The translations under genes were made by a program, and so were the position numbers. A model generated the notes under the pieces. The model searched no databases. It was given only the letters and a program-made list of their open reading frames with translations, and was not told the DNA's origin. Below, one piece after another: positions 46,247-58,714 of a DNA stretch of 64,000 bases. The first letter of the stretch is position 1, and the number at the start of each line of letters is the position of its first letter. Source of the DNA: Dasypus novemcinctus (taxonomy: Eukaryota > Chordata > Mammalia > Cingulata > Dasypodidae); NCBI RefSeq assembly GCF_030445035.2, contig NC_080675.1:64248544-64312543 (forward strand). Direction: 5' to 3'.

Positions 46247-47871
46247 ATTGACCTATTGTAACCAGGCAGAACCTAAACATATGTTTTTGAAATAAGGCCT
46301 CCTTAAAGGAAGAGAGTATGCATATTTTATTCATTATGTGTTGGACAAAAGTATTAGGGTGGGATCAATGGGTCAAATCTTTGGATTGGTTGGTAATATT
46401 TAAGGTTAGAATCGGTATAAACAAGGGGAGATCTTGAGGGAGAAGAAACTGTTGCTAGTAGTAATTGTATAGTTGGTGGTAATTCTTCTGACAAGCACAG
46501 CTAGTTCATTCCATTTATATATATGAATGAATACCCTTTGGGTTGACACTCTGATAAATCAAGACAAGATGTCTCTACATATTCTCAGTATATATTTATA
46601 AAGACACTTGTAACTATCATAAATGAAAGGGAAAAATGAAAGAGCAACAATAGAAAGTAATAGTTCTTGAATTACCTTCAAATAGAGTTGTGCTGTCTAA
46701 CAAGGTAGCCATTAGTCATTGTTGTTATTTAAATTTAATGTAATTTAACTTCAATAAAATAAAAATCATTTCCTCAATCATACTAGTGACATTCTAAGTG
46801 CTCAATAACCACAAGTTGCTAGTATGGTATTATTTCCTATAGAAAAAATGTTAGTTGTTAAATATGCAAGTTTTTAAAAAAACATATTTGTGATGAGTTA
46901 ACCATATATATTAACTATTACATAAACATTTTAAAAATAAGGTGTATGACAGTCATCCAATTACTTGGAAATGTCTAAATAGACTATGTCATATAGATAA
47001 CCATTAAAATAATGAAAATTTTCTTTTTCATGAACTGGTATTCTGAGATTATATAAGCAAATTTCAGATGAAAAAAATCCATCATTTCAGCATACATGAA
47101 ACATATTTTCAACTTCCCTTCCACTGAAGGCCACTAACTACCTGTATTATCAAGAACAGTAAAAATAAACAGCCCATCTGGATGTGGCAGAAGTTTTGGT
47201 CATAAACATTTGCTAAAAAGGATTTGGTTTAGAAAATAAAGTGGAATAATCATATTCTAATCAGAGGCAACTAGTCTAGTTTATAGTTTCTTTGGGAGGT
47301 AAAGGTCTATTTTTAAATCCTTTTCTATCCCTCCTTTTCAAATATAATATGTAGATTCTTAATTTACTTTTTGGGTACAATTCTGCATAGATGCAATATT
47401 TAATTGAAGTTATAGGAATGAACAAAGAAGTTAGGGAGAGGACTCTGAAACTTTCTTTTGTAACAAAATATTCTTATTGAAATATTGGGCAGTTATTTTG
47501 AGTTACCCAAGAAAAGAAAAGGCTTTGGTATCCTGCCTCTCTAGTTACGATCATTCTGCTGCCAGAGTATTTTTAAGTTTTTTGAACATTCTGAAATATG
47601 GAAAATCAAGACCTGAATATAAGCACAGGAGTTCAAAATACTTTTAACATCACATTGGTATAATCAAGGAATTGCAAATGCATAATTTATTTACTGGTTA
47701 TTAGAGGCACTGTGCTGCCGTAACATTCTTATCACTCTTTGTATGTTTTTTATTTTGATTTCTCAAAAGTCTCAACTGAGTTACTCTAAAATTCTTTGAT
47801 AGAATGTCCTCTTAGTGTTTTGTATCATGTTTTGGCAATCTTTTAAAATTAATTATTTTGACTTGTATTTT
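46247..47871. other. AT-rich intergenic DNA, 1.6 kb
   Basis: No gene or repeat supported. Confidence 0.45.
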
Positions 47872-49284
47872 TAAAAAAGTACATAGATCATAAAAAATGT
47901 TACATTAAAATATATAAGAGATTCCCATATACCCCACACCACACCCCCATTCCTCCCACATCAACAATCTCTTTCATCATTGTGGCACATTTGCATTTGG
48001 TGAATACATTTTGGATCACTGCTGCACCACATGGATAATAGTGTACATTGTACTTTTACACTCTCCTCCAGGACAATCAGTGGGTTATGGCTGGATATAT
48101 AATTTCTAGTACCCATCCCTGCGATATCATTTTGGACAACTCCGAGTCCTGAAAATGCCCCCACATCACATCTCTTCTTCCCTCTCCCTGCCCCCAGCAA
48201 CTACCATGGCCACTTTTGCCACATCAATGCTACAGTTTCTTCCAATACTAGTCACAATAGTTCTATAGTAGAATACCAGTAAGTCCATTCTAATCCATAT
48301 TTTATTCCTCCATCCTGTGGACCCTGGGATGGTGGTGTCCACTCCACCTCTATATTGAGAGGAGGCTTAGATCCCACATGACCGATGGATGTGATTTTCC
48401 TGCTTGCAGTTGTAGGCATACTTGGTTCCCTGGTCTGGTGGTTGACCACCTTCACCTCCCTGTTAGCTGACCTGGGTAAGTCCAATGAACCAGAAAGTAG
48501 GAGTTGCAACTCTGCTGAGGCTCAGAGCCCAGCTGGCACATGGACAGCCCAGAGATTCAAGTCTTCTGGATATACACCAACCCCAGTGCCAACCACAGGT
48601 TCAGTAAAAGTGGCAGAAGAGCAATGTGTAGAAAGATCACATCTGAGTCCAACTCCATCACACTCAGGGGACACAAATTTCAAAGTAAGGCCCACTGACA
48701 AGGCACTGAACTCCAGAGCCACCTGCCATGACCATACAACATGTGTGTCTCAGTAGCCCTCTGGAGCATCAGTACCTAGGGTTGTATCTACTTTGACTGT
48801 CTCTGGGATCCTGCTGAGGTGTGTATAAGTGCAATGCCTCTGATAACCTCCTGACTCTTTTTTGAAGATTCTCAGCCATATAAACTCATTTGTATTTATC
48901 ATTTCCCCCTTTTATTCAAGGTCTTTTTCTAGTTGCATCACCAGCTGGTTCTTGGTAGTAATCCTTCGGGGCCAGGAAGGCTTATCCCCAGCAGTCATGT
49001 CCCATGCTGGAAGGAAGGTAATGCATTTACATGCTGACTTTGGCTTAGGGAGTGGCCACATTTGAGCAACATGGAGGCTCTCAGGAGGTAACTCTTAGGC
49101 ACCCTGCAGCTCTAGGCCTAGTTGAAGTTTCAAGCACACCGGCTCATAAGCATAGTCATCAGTATCAAGGGCTCATCATTGGACCATCCTTTTTCACTGG
49201 TCTTTGCCCTTGCACTTGGGGGATTGTTGCTGTTCCATTGGGGAATGTGACAGAGCTCCCCTGACTAGGAACTCAGCATTTCCT
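47872..49284 (-). mobile_element. L1 3' UTR-type insertion, antisense (main part)
   Basis: On the minus strand it ends ACATTTTTTATGATCTATGT plus A tail. It matches 55781-57090 along its length (TCACATCTCTTCTTCCCTCT, CTATAGTAGAATACCAGTAA, GGGGGATTGTTGCTGTTCCA on the plus strand). Frames of 66-123 codons within it have no recognisable domain. Confidence 0.78.
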
Positions 49285-49605
49285 CAGGCAAAACATCAAA
49301 AACAAAATTTTATGGTATTTTTCATTTTTTAATGCCCCAATTTATTTTTTACTTTATTTTAGTTTTTCTAAATTAGTATGTATTCCATTTCTAACCTTTA
49401 AACCTATCATTACTATTTCATTTTCCTACTAATTGAATTTGGCAATGTATTAAGCTTCATTTTTGAAAAAATTTTGGACTAGAGAGAGGTTCAACTATGG
49501 CAGGGGAGGAACACTGCTGTGGGGTGTTATTGATGGGGGACGCATGGTTGGGAGGGAGTTCTCCAGGGCATATATACAGGGTTTATAAAAGTGTTCTAAT
49601 ATTCA
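49285..49605 (+). mobile_element. Inverted 5' part of the same L1-type insertion
   Basis: Here the plus strand, not the minus, matches the sense of the element. The reverse complement of 49385-49605 aligns with 57150-57345 (ATGCCCTGGAGAACTCCCTC against ATGCCCAGGTGAACTTCCTC; TTCAAAAATGAAGC in both; TAGGAAAATGAAATAGTAAT against TAAGAAAATGAAATAATAAT). The switch of orientation at about 49285 is a typical L1 5' inversion. Confidence 0.7.
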
Positions 49606-50869
49606 TTGGCAATGGCTTTAAGTGAGTAGATGACCTGACTTCCTGGACTAAAAAATGAAAGTCAGTTATCTCCTAATAAATCCTTTTATCTTATGTGTTT
49701 CAGCAGTTATAAAATTAATTGGTTGTAAATTAACAAACTGTTCACCTTACATTATATTGTAGAGATAGGGTCCAACTAGTATCATAAGATAAACTGAGAA
49801 TTATTGTTATTGAACTTTTATGAAATATATAATTGCAGAAAACATTAAGTTTCAAAACATCAGCTTGGCCTGAGGATGACCTTTATGAAGTCTGTTAATA
49901 TAAAACTTTATTTCTGAAAATGGAATGCTTAGGGTGACAAATGAAGCTTTTTTTTTCTGTTAGATACAACAGGAAAACTTATTTTCACTGTTTATAATGT
50001 CAGAAATCAAAATGCACAGAACACTATCTTTCCCACTGAAGAAAGGAATTTCTATTTGGGGAAAGTTAGAGCTATCCACCACACTAAAGCTTATTAGTCA
50101 GGAACTAACTATTTTTAAACTATGCTTCTTTCATATGGCTGCTATATTTCTAACTTGTTTATTGATTTAGATTTTTATATCTCCTTAAAATATACTTATG
50201 CAGTTATTTTAATAAAGTTGAAATCTATTAATGGTTGGGAACCACCAAAAACTGCATTCATTATGCTAAATTTATTACTAGAATTTTTAAAACTCGAACT
50301 GGGATTCTGATTCCAGGGAAACATTTATTTAAACCCAGATATTTCACTATTGCATGCTAACATCCTAGGTATAATTTTATTGCTATATTATTTATAAAAT
50401 TTCTTTCATTACAAATTTTTCGTGCATGTAACTTTTTGTTGAAAAATTATAATTTTAAGGTAGGAAGAAAACTTGGTGTTCATTACTCACATCCGTTTGT
50501 TGTACATAGCCATTGTTCATTTTAGAATATGACACTGTTTTTACTCCCAAGGCAGATCCTTTTACCTTAGGAGAAGAATCAAAGCTCTTTAAATTGAACT
50601 ACAATCTGTTCATCTAAATCCACCGCCATTGGTTTTAGGGAAGTGCTAGTGATATTGTGTTACTTTGTAATCCTTTGATTTTAACGAACATTTATTGATC
50701 ATCTACTCTGAGCCAGAATCTAAGGATTTAAAGAGGAAGTGAGCATAGAACTTCATCTTTAAAAGTTGTAAATTGTCATAGTCAATTAATAATTAACTAC
50801 TCCCTGCCCTTACAAAATTTTCTTCTCAGTTTCTTGTTCAGTTAATGCCTTTTGAAGTCTAGGCTTTTC
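49606..50869. other. AT-rich intergenic DNA
   Basis: Only a short L2/MIR-like antisense scrap at about 50685-50745 (GAACATTTATTGATCATCTA). Confidence 0.4.
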
Positions 50870-51000
50870 TAGTTTTTCCCTCCTCTCTTTTCCTCCTCAT
50901 TTCCTTATATTTTTTAATCCTTCCTTCCATCCATTTTTCATTCCTTCTTTCTTCTTTTCTTCCTTAATTCCTTCCTTCTTTTTTCTTACTCTTCCTTATT
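50870..51000 (+). repeat. Pyrimidine-rich (TTCC/TTCT)n low-complexity tract
   Basis: About 130 bp of almost pure C/T on the plus strand with imperfect CTTCC units. Confidence 0.85.
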
Positions 51001-54000
51001 TCTGTCCAGTGGCTGCTGTTCACTGGAATGAGTTAATTTAGTTATTTGCCTTGCATTTTCTGCATGACTTTTGCAGTGATACTGATTTTCCCATTAATCT
51101 CCATTAAGATGTGAATAGATTTTTGTTTTATTAACATTTTTTCTTGACTTTTCCCAATTAAAAAAGTTGAGTACAATTAAAAATATGACAGAATTCATCA
51201 TGATAAGAGTTTATATTCTCATTCTAATCAACAAAATTGCACTGAGGTTTCTCAAATTAAGAATCCGGAGGAATTACACTTTGTTTCTGTACACTTATGA
51301 TGATATGTAAGAACTATGCTAGCTCTGATAACTAAGTACCGTGTAATTCGAGCTGTATTTTCAGCTTGTTTCCTACATGTTGCTTTCAGTTCATTATTTA
51401 GGATATTCAAGAAAATATATGTTTAAGGAGACTTAATCATGGGGAAAAAGCAATGAATCTTAGATATATTCAGTAATTGACTTATGGAAAGCAATTCTCC
51501 TTCGTTGCATCATACACTTGGCATTTCCTTAGTAAATTTCATAGTCACCTTTCTGGCTACAATTGTAAGTGAAATCTTGAAACTTCAGTGACCTGATTGA
51601 AGATTAAGTTTAGGAAAAAAATTATGGAAATAGAAAAAGTGACCATGCCCTTCAACTGTGGTCATGAACTGACACAGTCAGAGTATGCTAATGTTGGAAT
51701 ATGCTAATCTTTTGAATACTGCTGGGATAGGATTTTTCATTGTGGCTGATCAGCACAATGGCTCCAGGAAGATCATCCTGATGAGGCTGCTATTTGACTA
51801 TATGCTCCAAATTGCAAATTGCATCCTATATAAAATTCTTTCTTCTTTCTTAGGTTGTGATCAATTTGGTTTGATAATGCCAGTAGGCATTAATCTGCAC
51901 AGTTCTGCTAATCCTCTGCAGAAAATATAGAAGACTGGAATATCTCAATAAATAACTGACCTTTTCAGTTAAAGAAAAAAAAAAGGAGGACTTGCAGTTC
52001 AATATGTCCTAAATTTTAGGAAAATAAGTCTATGTTAGAATATTTTAATAATTTCTAGGGTATGAAATTTAATTACTTTGAAGAATAGAAGAATAGCAAA
52101 ATATTTTGCTGTATTTTTCTTAAAGGGTATAGAGGAATGAAGTGCCATCCCATGCAGAAATCAGGAATGAACTCACTGCCAGTTGAGGTCATCTCTATTT
52201 TATACACTTTCCTTTGGGAAGTGGGAGAGAAAGGAAAGAACTCGATAGTAAGTTGTAATTTGGAAGAACTGTTTATTGGTTTGGCATGCAGGAACTTTAA
52301 CCTTTTTCTTGGTAAGTACTTGAGCTGTTTTGTTTTGTTTTTGCAATTTTAAAAGTAAAAGAGAATCGTCACCATACTTGCAAGGTTGTCACCTTGCTCC
52401 TGGGGTGTTTCTGCTATATCCAAGGACATGCCCTCCTCAGGAGTCACAAGACCGAGGGTGAACATAGTTAAAATAAACGTAAAATCATTAGGTTTATCTG
52501 GAGAATAGGGGACCTGTCACTCTCATACCCCACACATCCATTCTTACTTCAATGACTTTAAACCTATTTATTCCTGGGTTGCATGTAAACTAGCACTCTA
52601 AACATATTACTAGAAATTTTCCTTAATAATAGGAACAAAAACCTTAGTTCCATTGTATAATATTCAAGTAATAAAATCTCACAAGAACATATAGTTATTA
52701 AGCAACAACCAGCTAACCACAATTTTTATTATAATATTTTTGGAATTAGATGAACACTTTTTGATTCTAATATTAATTAGATCAGCAATGAAGTCATTGA
52801 TTTTGAAACATATTTATATGGATAGCTACTTTTTCCAAAACTCCTTGGGTAATTACTGTACTTTCATTTTTCATAATTTTTATGACAAAAGATGGGATCA
52901 TTTTAACAGGGTTTTTGGAATATAAGTAGTCATATGTAGCATTCTTCCATGTAAATATGGTCCAAAGTCCATTTACAGTATTAAGTCCCTTCTATAATGC
53001 CTGGATTTGACCTGAGTTTGGCATTTTACTGAGAAGTCTTATCTACTATGTAATTGTTAGAGATTAAGAATCTTTTTTCAAACATCATTCTGTATATTTT
53101 ATTAATAATCATTGTGGAGTATGGGATTCTGATAGGGGAAGTTTCTCTGTGATATTAAAGATGAGTTTTAATAATTATTGTTATTACAGTTCCTTTAAGG
53201 ATGCTTTCCATAAATGTATAATTGATTAACATGCCTTCCTACCATTTTTAGCTTATTGCATTGTTGTTTTCAATGGGTTTGCCATTGGTAAATAAATCTA
53301 TGTAGTGATTTGACTTTTTCCCATTTCATTCTGTCTTTTTCTGTCAGCCTCAGCTTCTCTTTCTGTTTTTAGGGCATGCAAAGCAGCATTCTAATTGATG
53401 TTCATTGTCCATATCAATTCCCATATTGAGGATGCTTTGTAATTCTTGTTTTTCTTACAATAAAATAGAAATTCTGTGTCCCTTCTCTTGGTGACGTCTG
53501 CTATGATGATGATGGGTAATAATAAGAGCTGGATAACAGAACACTTTGCATGTTGCCTAGGTTAAAAAATTGCACTTAATAAGGGCTTTCAGAAGGTAGT
53601 ATATCAATGACACAATAGCTGGTCAGTAGAAGAGAAATTTGCATTCATGCAAGAGACTTTCGTTTTCTGTTTAAATCATAATATGTAGGCAGCCTTCTCC
53701 TCTGCCCATCTACTGTTTCCCCCCCTGAAAGTTAAAATTATTCCATAGGCTCTTCTCCTCTAATTTTGGAAATTTAAAAAATCTTAGTGATTTTATTAAG
53801 ATTTAGAAATAATAACTTTCCTTTTTAAAAATGAAACCATCATGTTAAGTAATATCACAAAAATTCTCTGTGCAACATCTGAAATCTACTGTGTTACCTA
53901 AACATCGGCATTGTCCACAACAGAAATAGTCCACATAAAATATAATATGTATTAACCATAATCACTGAAATATGCTTATATACTTCAGATTTTAATAAAA

Positions 54001-54886
54001 AACGACCTGTATAATAATTCCAACTTCATAAGATAATTGCTGTATTACTTTGAGTATTCCATTACAAGACATTCTTCTCCCTTTCTCATGTATAAAATAT
54101 GTTGGCTTCACCAATTGGTCTATAAAATTCTTTTCATGATGAAAATTCTGTCTTTTATATGAATAAAAAAGAAACAGAAAACTAGATTGACAGCTTTGAA
54201 AGGCAGAACATTCAGTTATTTCTTCTGCTATTTGGTAAGAATTATAAAGTTGGTGTGGATTAATGACAGAAGATTGTAGAGGGAGTTATATATGAAAAAA
54301 AAAGCTCTTATTTGAAGTTTCTGCCCAATTCCCTTTACTAGAAAAGAAATTACAAGATAAAGGTGGGAAAAATTCTCTTTTGTGCTTTTATTTTCTAATG
54401 ATGAATAGTTAGATTTGGGTACTGAGGCCACTTGAGGAAAATAAAAGACCTAGTTATTTAAAAAGAAGACAGAATCTTATGTGGCAGACTCTAATGCCAG
54501 ACATATAGTTCTACAGCAAAGCCATGAGCCGGGGCAGATTTGGGAAATAATCATAATCACAGAAGGGGTCCAAGAGAGCCTGGTCAAAAGCAGATAATTA
54601 AAAGGACAATTGGATCCTTGAGAAATAATTTACCATAAGGGGTGGTAGGAAATAAGGCCAGGACTGGACTCTGAAATAAGGTCTCAGGGGATCACTGATG
54701 CTGGTTCTGCACTTGCTTGCCCTAGGCCATCCTGCATGCAGATGGGTGTCCAAGAGAGAGGTCTCTCTGAGCAAGCCAAAACTGGTCGTCCTACATCGCA
54801 AGCCACTTCTGACTTGGAGAATCACAAGTGACTGAAACAGAGATGGAAGGAACATCTTCCTTCATGCATCAAATAAATACTGCTTG
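51001..54886. other. Mostly unique AT-rich DNA with one motif cluster
   Basis: No gene or clear repeat recognised. At 51685-51835 two ATGCTAAT words (51685-51692, 51701-51708) lie upstream of CTATATAAAA (51826-51835); see findings. The stretch 54480-54886 is somewhat GC-richer and unassigned. Confidence 0.4.
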
Positions 54887-55780
54887 ACAGTAGCAAGTGA
54901 CCTGCTAGTGCAGTATGCCATGGGAAAGAAAAGCTCCAAACATGAGAAAGGATTAGAAAAGGCAATAAAAGTGCTCAAGAATAAAAAGAAGAAAAAGTCA
55001 GAAGTGTTTAACTTTTCAGGTATTCACTTGATTCATGATCCCTAAGATTTTTCAGAAAAAGTACTAAATCATAAGAGAAGATTGAAGTGAAGATGGTGAA
55101 CTTGAACCTTACCTCCAGATTGGTGGGAATTCATGAATTTTTTTCCCCCTTAACTTCTACCCCTTGTGCAAAGGTTTCTGTAGGCCCACCGAAGAGAAAT
55201 AACAAAGGTCCTTCTGTTTGCTGCACAAGCGTCTCATCATCTTGTACCCCCAGAGATCATTCCACCATTGCTCATGACTGGCCAACAATTTTGTTATCAA
55301 CAAGAGCTCAGGCGAAGTCAGAACAGTGGAAATCACTGTTATTAAAGAGATAACAGCTCAAGGTCCTCTAGCCAAGAGTGAAGAACTTCTCCAAGACTTG
55401 GCCCTCGAAGATAAGAAAGTGATGACATCTGCTAGAACTTTGATGGAGTTCTTCTGAACACTAAATCTTCATGTTGCAGAAGAAACTCAGCGGTAAGCCT
55501 GCAGAAGCCTCAATTGAAGCAAGGATTCAAGGAAACGGAGCATTAGATGCTAAAGACTACATTCCAGGAGTGGAAGATCTCAAAGTTGAGAAGGAAGAAG
55601 AGAATGCTGAAAATGATGAAGATGGTGGGATGTGCTAGAGAAGGATGCCGACGGTGAATGGGTGGATGTACACCACCACTCTTCTGATGAAAACCAGCAA
55701 GAAATTTCCAAGATGCTGAGCAGCATGGAAAAGCAGAGAGCCAAAACTGCAGAAAAGCCATCAGCACTAGTTGGGACTTT
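54887..55780 (+). pseudogene. SDAD1: SDAD1 processed pseudogene, 5' half (truncated)
   Basis: SDAD1 (SDA1 domain-containing 1) is a nucleolar protein needed for 60S ribosome export. An intronless, 5'-truncated copy starts in the middle of the coding sequence (LLVQYA, then a lysine-rich [17 protein letters not shown]-like stretch). It continues through the SDA1 domain (LTSRLVGIHEFF) to [19 protein letters not shown] and [14 protein letters not shown], and is interrupted at 55780 by an L1-type insert. An in-frame stop lies near 55046 (GATCCCTAA), and multiple frameshifts follow, so it is not functional. Lack of introns marks a retrocopy. The longest open piece is 88 codons (55087-55353). Confidence 0.92.
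55766..55780 (+). repeat. Target duplication, left copy, in the SDAD1 pseudogene
   Basis: ACTAGTTGGGACTTT here and ACTAGTTGGACTTT at 57884-57897 flank the insert (one G indel). The cut CTTT/AA at the right copy is close to the L1 endonuclease preference. Confidence 0.85.
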
Positions 55781-57883
55781 TTTTTAAAGATACTTAGATT
55801 ACGCAAATGTCACATAAAAAATATAGAGATTCCCATATGCCCCATTCCCCACACCTCCCACATTTTCCCACATTGAAAACATCCTTCATTAGTGATGTAA
55901 ATTCATTGCGATTGATGAACACATTTTGGAACATTGTCATTAAGCGTGGATTAAAGTTTACATTATAGTTTACACTCTCTCCCACTCAAATTTTGTAGGT
56001 TATGACAAGATATATAATGGCCTGCATCTGTCATTGTTATGCCATTCAGGACAATTCCCAAGTTCCAAAAATGCCCCTGTATTACACCTGTTTTTCCCTC
56101 TCCCTTCCCTCAGAACCTCCGGTGGACACTGCCTCCACATCAATGATATAATTTCTTTCGTTGCTAGAATCACAATAAGTTTATAGTAGAATAACAGTAA
56201 ATCTACTTTAGTTCATAGTTCATTCCTCAGTGCTGAGGATTCTGAGATGGTGATGTCCACTCAACCTGTAATTGAGAGGGGACTGTGATCCCATAGGGCT
56301 GATGGATGGGACTCTCTTGCTTGCAGTTGTTCTTGTTGTAACTCTTTTGAGATTCAGGGCCCAGCTGGCACATGGACAGTCCAAACATTTAAGTCTCTTG
56401 AACATATACCTACCAACTCTAATACAAATTATAGGTGCAAATAGAAAGACAGAAGATCCATGTGTAAGGAAACCACAACTGAATCCAATCCTGTCACAGT
56501 GGGTAGCACAAATTCCTAAGTAAAGCCCACTGGCAAGGCATCAAAGTCCTGAATTATCTGCCTGATGTGGTATCTGGATGTCTCCAGAGCCCTCGGGAGT
56601 CTCACTATTTGGGGTAGTATCTACTTTGGCAGTCAACGAGATCCTGCCAAGATGTGCACAAGCATAATCCTGGAATGACCCCCCTACTCACTCTGAAGTC
56701 TCTCAGTCATGCAAACTTATTTGACTTTACTTTTTCTCCCTTTTGGTCAAGGTCTTTCTCCAGCTGCATTGTTAGAAGGTGCTTGGTAGTAATCCCTAAG
56801 TGCCAGGGAGTCCCATCCTCAGGAGCCATGCCCCATTGAGGAGGAAGGTAATGTATTTATATGCTGAGTTTGGCTTAGAGAGAGTCCACTTCTGAGCAAC
56901 AAGGAGGCTCCCAGGAGGCAACTCTTAGGCACCCTAAAATACTAGGCTAAGTTTCAACTTCAGAGTAAAGGCTCATACACACAGTCATTAATATCAATGG
57001 TCCATCAATGGCCCATCCTCCTTTACTAGTCACCACTCTCAAACACTGGGGGATTCTTGTTGATCCATTGGAGAATGCTGCAGACTACACAGATGGGAAT
57101 TTGATATTCCTTCCACTAATGTGTGAATCTCCACCCACCAAGACAACACTCCATGAACATTTGAACATATTTATATGCCTTATATGTATGCCCAGGTGAA
57201 CTTCCTCCCATGTATCCCCCATCACTGACACCCTGCACCAGTTATCTCCCCCTGTCCCAGTTGTAACCCTTCTGTAATCCAAAGCTTCTTCAAAAATGAA
57301 GCCAATGAAATAGTCAAATACAATTAATAAGAAAATGAAATAATAATGATAGTTTTTAAAATAATACAAAAAATTTTAAATAAAAATTTGAGATAATAAA
57401 AAACAAAAAAATATTAAATATTTTTTTGACATTTTGCCTTTTGCCATTGTAAGATCTGTTGTCCTATATGCAGAGTGACAGTTTCTTACATTTATTCCCC
57501 TAATGTCTTACTTTTTTCATTTTGTCCTCAAAGAAATTTTAGGTTACAGAAAAGTCATGTACTTTTCTGTATATACCCAACATCCTCCCCTTTCTCCCCC
57601 TTCCCCTATTAATATCATTTAAATGTGAATAGTATGTTTGTTACAACTGATGTACAATAATGGAAACATAGCTACCCACCAGGGTCAATGGTTTACATAA
57701 TGGTTTACATTTTGGGCCATAACTTTTATAAACTTTGATGCAATTCAGCATGGTCTGTATCCATCAAGGCAAGATCATGCAGAACACATCATCACCCCCA
57801 AAATGCCTGCTGTTCCATCTATTCTCATCCTTCCTTCCCCTCCCTTCAGGGCCCATGGCAACCACAGGCTTCACTTCTTGAAG
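55781..57883 (-). mobile_element. 2.1-kb L1 3' UTR-type retroposon inside the SDAD1 pseudogene
   Basis: The minus strand begins beside the right target duplication and ends AAGATACTTAGATT-complement text followed by an A8 tail next to the left one. It has no ORF2. It carries two 3'-UTR-like modules: 57883-57530 (TAAACCATTATGTAAACCAT, GGGAAGGGGGAGAAAGGGGA) and 56100-55781 (GTAAACTATAATGTAAACTT, GGTGTGGGGAATGGGGCAT), separated by a middle section shared with 47872-49605. It interrupts a retrocopy, so it is younger than that copy. Confidence 0.82.
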
Positions 57884-58620
57884 ACTAGTTGGACTTTAAC
57901 TCAGGAAGCCTTCCAGAAATTTTGCATGGCCCACATGAGGAAAGAACACACTGCTGCCCCCAGAAAAGCCGACAAGAGAAAATATATCTAAATAGACAGC
58001 GCTGAGGAACCCAGGGGTAAGTTACTTTCATTTCAGGGCATCGAGGCCTTTATAACAGGCCAAAATCTGACAAGGAGACATGACTAGCAACTGCAATGGC
58101 TGGAAAGAAAGACCAGAAAGAATTTGTGAGGAAGAAAACCAAAAGGCATCCATTTTCCAGTTCCACAAAATGAAGAAAAAACAGAAAAACTTTATGATGA
58201 TGCAGTACAGCCAGAATGCCCAGTCAAAAAATAAACATTCCTTCAGAGAAAAACAGCTAACACTTTGAAAAGCCCTTTTGAAAATAAGTAAAAGAACTAA
58301 TTAACTACCAAGCCAGTTTTCCATTCCTAGGAAAATTCTATATTTGTGTCATTACTCCAAAAATTAGTAAATCAAAAATGTTTCTTTACATCAAAAATTC
58401 CAGAATCACTATAGTTTGGAAACCTCAGTAAACTTATCAGCAATTTGGCAAAAAAAAAAAAAAAAAAAAAAAAAGATCCACTGGGAAAAAATGGCAGAAT
58501 TGGTGAAACACCTGTAAGCACTGTTTGGTGTCAACTAGGTTTGATGTTGAGCCTCTGGTTGGACAGTTGAAGCAAAAATACTGTCATGATGAATGAATCC
58601 AATAAAAAAACTATCCCCAT
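57884..58620 (+). pseudogene. SDAD1: SDAD1 processed pseudogene, 3' half
   Basis: It continues exactly where the 5' half stops: LTQEAFQKFCMAHMRKEH, then KADKRKYI, a frameshift, [19 protein letters not shown]-like text split over frames, and [24 protein letters not shown] near the natural C-terminus (to about 58265). The rest is probably 3' UTR. An uninterrupted A24 run at 58451-58474 could be the original poly(A), but matching-looking sequence follows it, with AATAAAAAA at 58600-58608, so the true end is uncertain. Basic C-terminal residues are typical of SDAD1. Confidence 0.88.
58451..58474 (+). repeat. Poly(A) run in the SDAD1 pseudogene 3' region
   Basis: Twenty-four A's. Either the retrocopy's tail or an expanded internal A tract; the sequence after it is not obviously genomic flank. 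Confidence 0.8.
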
Positions 58621-58714
58621 TCTGTATCAGAATCTGGCGTTGTCTAGATATAGTGTTCAGAAAACAATTTCACTGCAAGGCTGGCATACTTTAGAGGCTT
58701 ACTATACTAGTCTC

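Noticed and set aside
48385-48756. 123-codon plus-strand open frame with a hydrophobic start resembling a signal or membrane segment
   Set aside because: It lies antisense in an L1 3' UTR-type repeat that recurs at 55781-57883, where the frame is not kept.
55087-55353. 88-codon frame as a functional SDAD1 fragment
   Set aside because: Stops and frameshifts on both sides and an insertion at 55780 prevent any SDAD1-like product.
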